From the NCBI GenBank assembly GCA_903901395.1, contig CAIUQW010000040.1, forward strand, positions 1 to 6,040: a DNA stretch of 6,040 nt, in the 5' to 3' direction. The position numbers and the translations under genes are program-made. Below the pieces are notes generated by a model. It did no database searches, had not been told where the DNA came from, and saw nothing but the letters and a program-made list of their open reading frames with translations. Shown in pieces: positions 4,955-6,040 of the stretch. The stretch comes from an uncultured Chlorobiales bacterium (GTDB taxonomy: Bacteria; Bacteroidota; Chlorobiia; Chlorobiales; Chlorobiaceae). Within the stretch, counting starts at the first letter, position 1; each line of letters opens with the position of its first letter.

Positions 4955-5947
4955 TTATCTGGCCAGCAGTCGATGCAGCACCGCCATGCGCACGGCGACG
5001 CCGTTGGTCACCTGCTCCATCAGCATGCTGCTTGAATAGCCGGGCGGCTGGATGCGGTCGGCCACGAGGTTCGAGATTTCGATTTCGCGGTTGATCGGCC
5101 CCGGATGGAGCACCGGCAGGAGCCGCTTCAGCCGGTCGAGCTTTTCGTCGGTGAGACCATACCGCGCCGAGTACTCTTCGAGCGACGGGATGTAGCCGCC
5201 GGTGGCGCGTTCAAGCTGGAGGCGGAGCACGATGGCCGCGTCTGCCCAGGCGAGCGCCTCGTCGAGGCCGGTAAAGACCTGCACGCCGAGCTGGTCGATG
5301 CGCCCCGGCAGGAGCGTCGTGGGTGCGCAGACGGCGATTTCCGCGCCAAGTGTTTTCAGGCCGATGATGTTCGACCGCGCTACGCGGCTGTGCAGAATGT
5401 CGCCGAGGATCATGATTTTCAGCCCTTCGATCCGTCCGAAATATTCGCGCAAGGTGAGCATGTCGAGCAGCGCCTGCGTCGGATGCTCGTGCGTGCCGTC
5501 TCCGGCGTTGACGACCGGTTTTTCGGTAATCGAGGCGACGAAATCCGCCGCGCCGGAGGATGGATGGCGCAGCACGAAGGCGTCCACCTTCATCGCTTCG
5601 AGGTTGCGGATGGTGTCCGACAGGGTTTCGCCCTTGGTGACGCTGCTCGCCGCCGCCGTGAAGCTGAGCGTGCTCGCACCGAGATGCCGCGCGGCAAGCT
5701 CGAACGAAAAGCGGGTGCGGGTTGAATTTTCAAAGAAAACGAGCGCGATGCGCCGGTTGGCGAGTACCGGCTCGAAGGTCGGGTGGTCAGCTTTGAGGCC
5801 CGCGCGGTAGCTGGCGGCGAGGTCGAGAAGATCGTGAAGCGTGCTGGCGGGCAGCCCGTATAATCCCGTGAGGTGGTTCAAAAGCGCGAAAACGGTTAAG
5901 TGTTGGTTGTGCTTTGCGAAATTAAGAAAATTTTGACGATCATGCAT
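4955..5947 (-). CDS. pyrB: Aspartate carbamoyltransferase catalytic subunit
   Basis: Catalyses carbamoyl phosphate plus L-aspartate to N-carbamoyl-L-aspartate, the committed step of pyrimidine synthesis, in the cytoplasm as a trimer. Visible active-site motifs: FFENSTRTRFSFE with the phosphate-binding STRTR (75-79), the SSVTKGETLSDT loop with Lys105 (101-112), HPTQ (155-158), GDILHSRVARS (182-192), RLQLER (242-247) and HPGPINRE (281-288). All are intact. The aspartate-side signature separates it from ornithine carbamoyltransferase. From ATG 5947 the protein is 330 residues, about 20 more than usual; GGGG plus CGG lies just upstream. An in-frame TTG at 5881 would begin at NHLTGLYGLP, exactly where family members normally start, giving 308 residues, but no Shine-Dalgarno sequence precedes it. 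GTG 5950 is also possible. No pyrI or pyrC gene is adjacent in this window. A DUF1207-like gene follows after 42 bp. Confidence 0.96.
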   Translation of the reverse strand: MHDRQNFLNFAKHNQHLTVFALLNHLTGLYGLPASTLHDLLDLAASYRAGLKADHPTFEPVLANRRIALVFFENSTRTRFSFELAARHLGASTLSFTAAASSVTKGETLSDTIRNLEAMKVDAFVLRHPSSGAADFVASITEKPVVNAGDGTHEHPTQALLDMLTLREYFGRIEGLKIMILGDILHSRVARSNIIGLKTLGAEIAVCAPTTLLPGRIDQLGVQVFTGLDEALAWADAAIVLRLQLERATGGYIPSLEEYSARYGLTDEKLDRLKRLLPVLHPGPINREIEISNLVADRIQPPGYSSSMLMEQVTNGVAVRMAVLHRLLAR

Positions 5948-5950
5948 CAC

Positions 5951-6040
5951 CGCCCCGAATTGTCGCCGAGGAACTGTCAGGGGAACGGCGATGGGGGAAG
6001 AAAACTGAAGATATTCAGGAGGGTTTTAACCCGACGGACA
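5951..6040 (-). promoter_or_regulatory. Upstream leader region of pyrB
   Basis: This stretch must hold at least part of the pyrB leader. On the minus strand TCGCCG (5991-5986) and CGGCGA (5968-5963) are inverted with a 17-nt loop, ending about 15 nt before the start codon. Two small inverted pairs (CTGAA/TTCAG at 6005-6018 and GGGTT/AACCC at 6021-6032) lie further out. No clear -35/-10 pair and no T-run after a hairpin are seen, so neither a promoter nor a classical attenuator can be claimed. Confidence 0.3.

Noticed and set aside
4172..5810. Long plus-strand open frames opposite the DUF1207-like gene and pyrB (for example 4172-4891, 5105-5725, 5202-5810)
   Set aside because: They are antisense shadows of GC-rich genes whose minus-strand products carry clear signal peptides or catalytic motifs. 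The plus-strand translations are Arg/Ala/Glu-rich and resemble no family.
6017..6023. AGGAGGG on the plus strand near the right edge, as an RBS of a divergent gene
   Set aside because: No start codon follows at a usable distance within the window, so nothing can be called.
5977..6040. Minus-strand open frame ending at 5977, as the tail of a gene upstream of pyrB
   Set aside because: Only about 21 codons are visible, with no recognisable sequence; chance cannot be excluded.

Overview
The window looks like a stretch of chromosome from a green sulfur bacterium (Chlorobi), most likely a Chlorobium/Chlorobaculum-type genome. This rests on the overall character of the aspartate carbamoyltransferase, the Gram-negative outer-membrane proteins and the GC-rich coding sequence with AT-rich gaps. 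It is an inference from recollection, not a database result. No rRNA, tRNA, CRISPR array, transposase or phage gene is visible.

Layout. Positions 1-1221 hold two minus-strand genes: a universal stress protein (784-1221) followed downstream by the N-terminal half of an MFS transporter of the metabolite:H+ symporter type, cut by the window edge (1-704). A clear intrinsic terminator (750-775) lies between them. Positions 1222-1664 are a gene-poor gap ending in a textbook bidirectional terminator (1613-1642). A minus-strand porin-like outer-membrane beta-barrel gene (1665-2759) follows, with a structured leader and a candidate -10 box. Positions 2760-3226 are a hairpin-rich, AT-rich gap with a terminator-like structure on the minus strand that has no gene to terminate. 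A lone plus-strand Nudix hydrolase (3227-3748) converges on a minus-strand pair: pyrB (4955-5947) and, 42 bp downstream, a DUF1207-like exported protein (4034-4912). The 285-bp convergent gap (3749-4033) contains two related copies of a paired-hairpin intergenic repeat and a 12-bp palindrome.

Functionally the window is a mixed neighbourhood: stress response plus transport, outer-membrane permeability, nucleotide-type diphosphate hydrolysis and the committed step of pyrimidine synthesis. Only usp-transporter and pyrB-DUF1207 look like possible co-transcribed pairs. The coding genes are ordinary and intact. The parts most worth a second look are non-coding: the paired-hairpin repeats at 3767-3989, a possible small RNA unit on the minus strand at about 2917-3071, and a candidate attenuator in the porin leader. 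None of these is proven by sequence alone.
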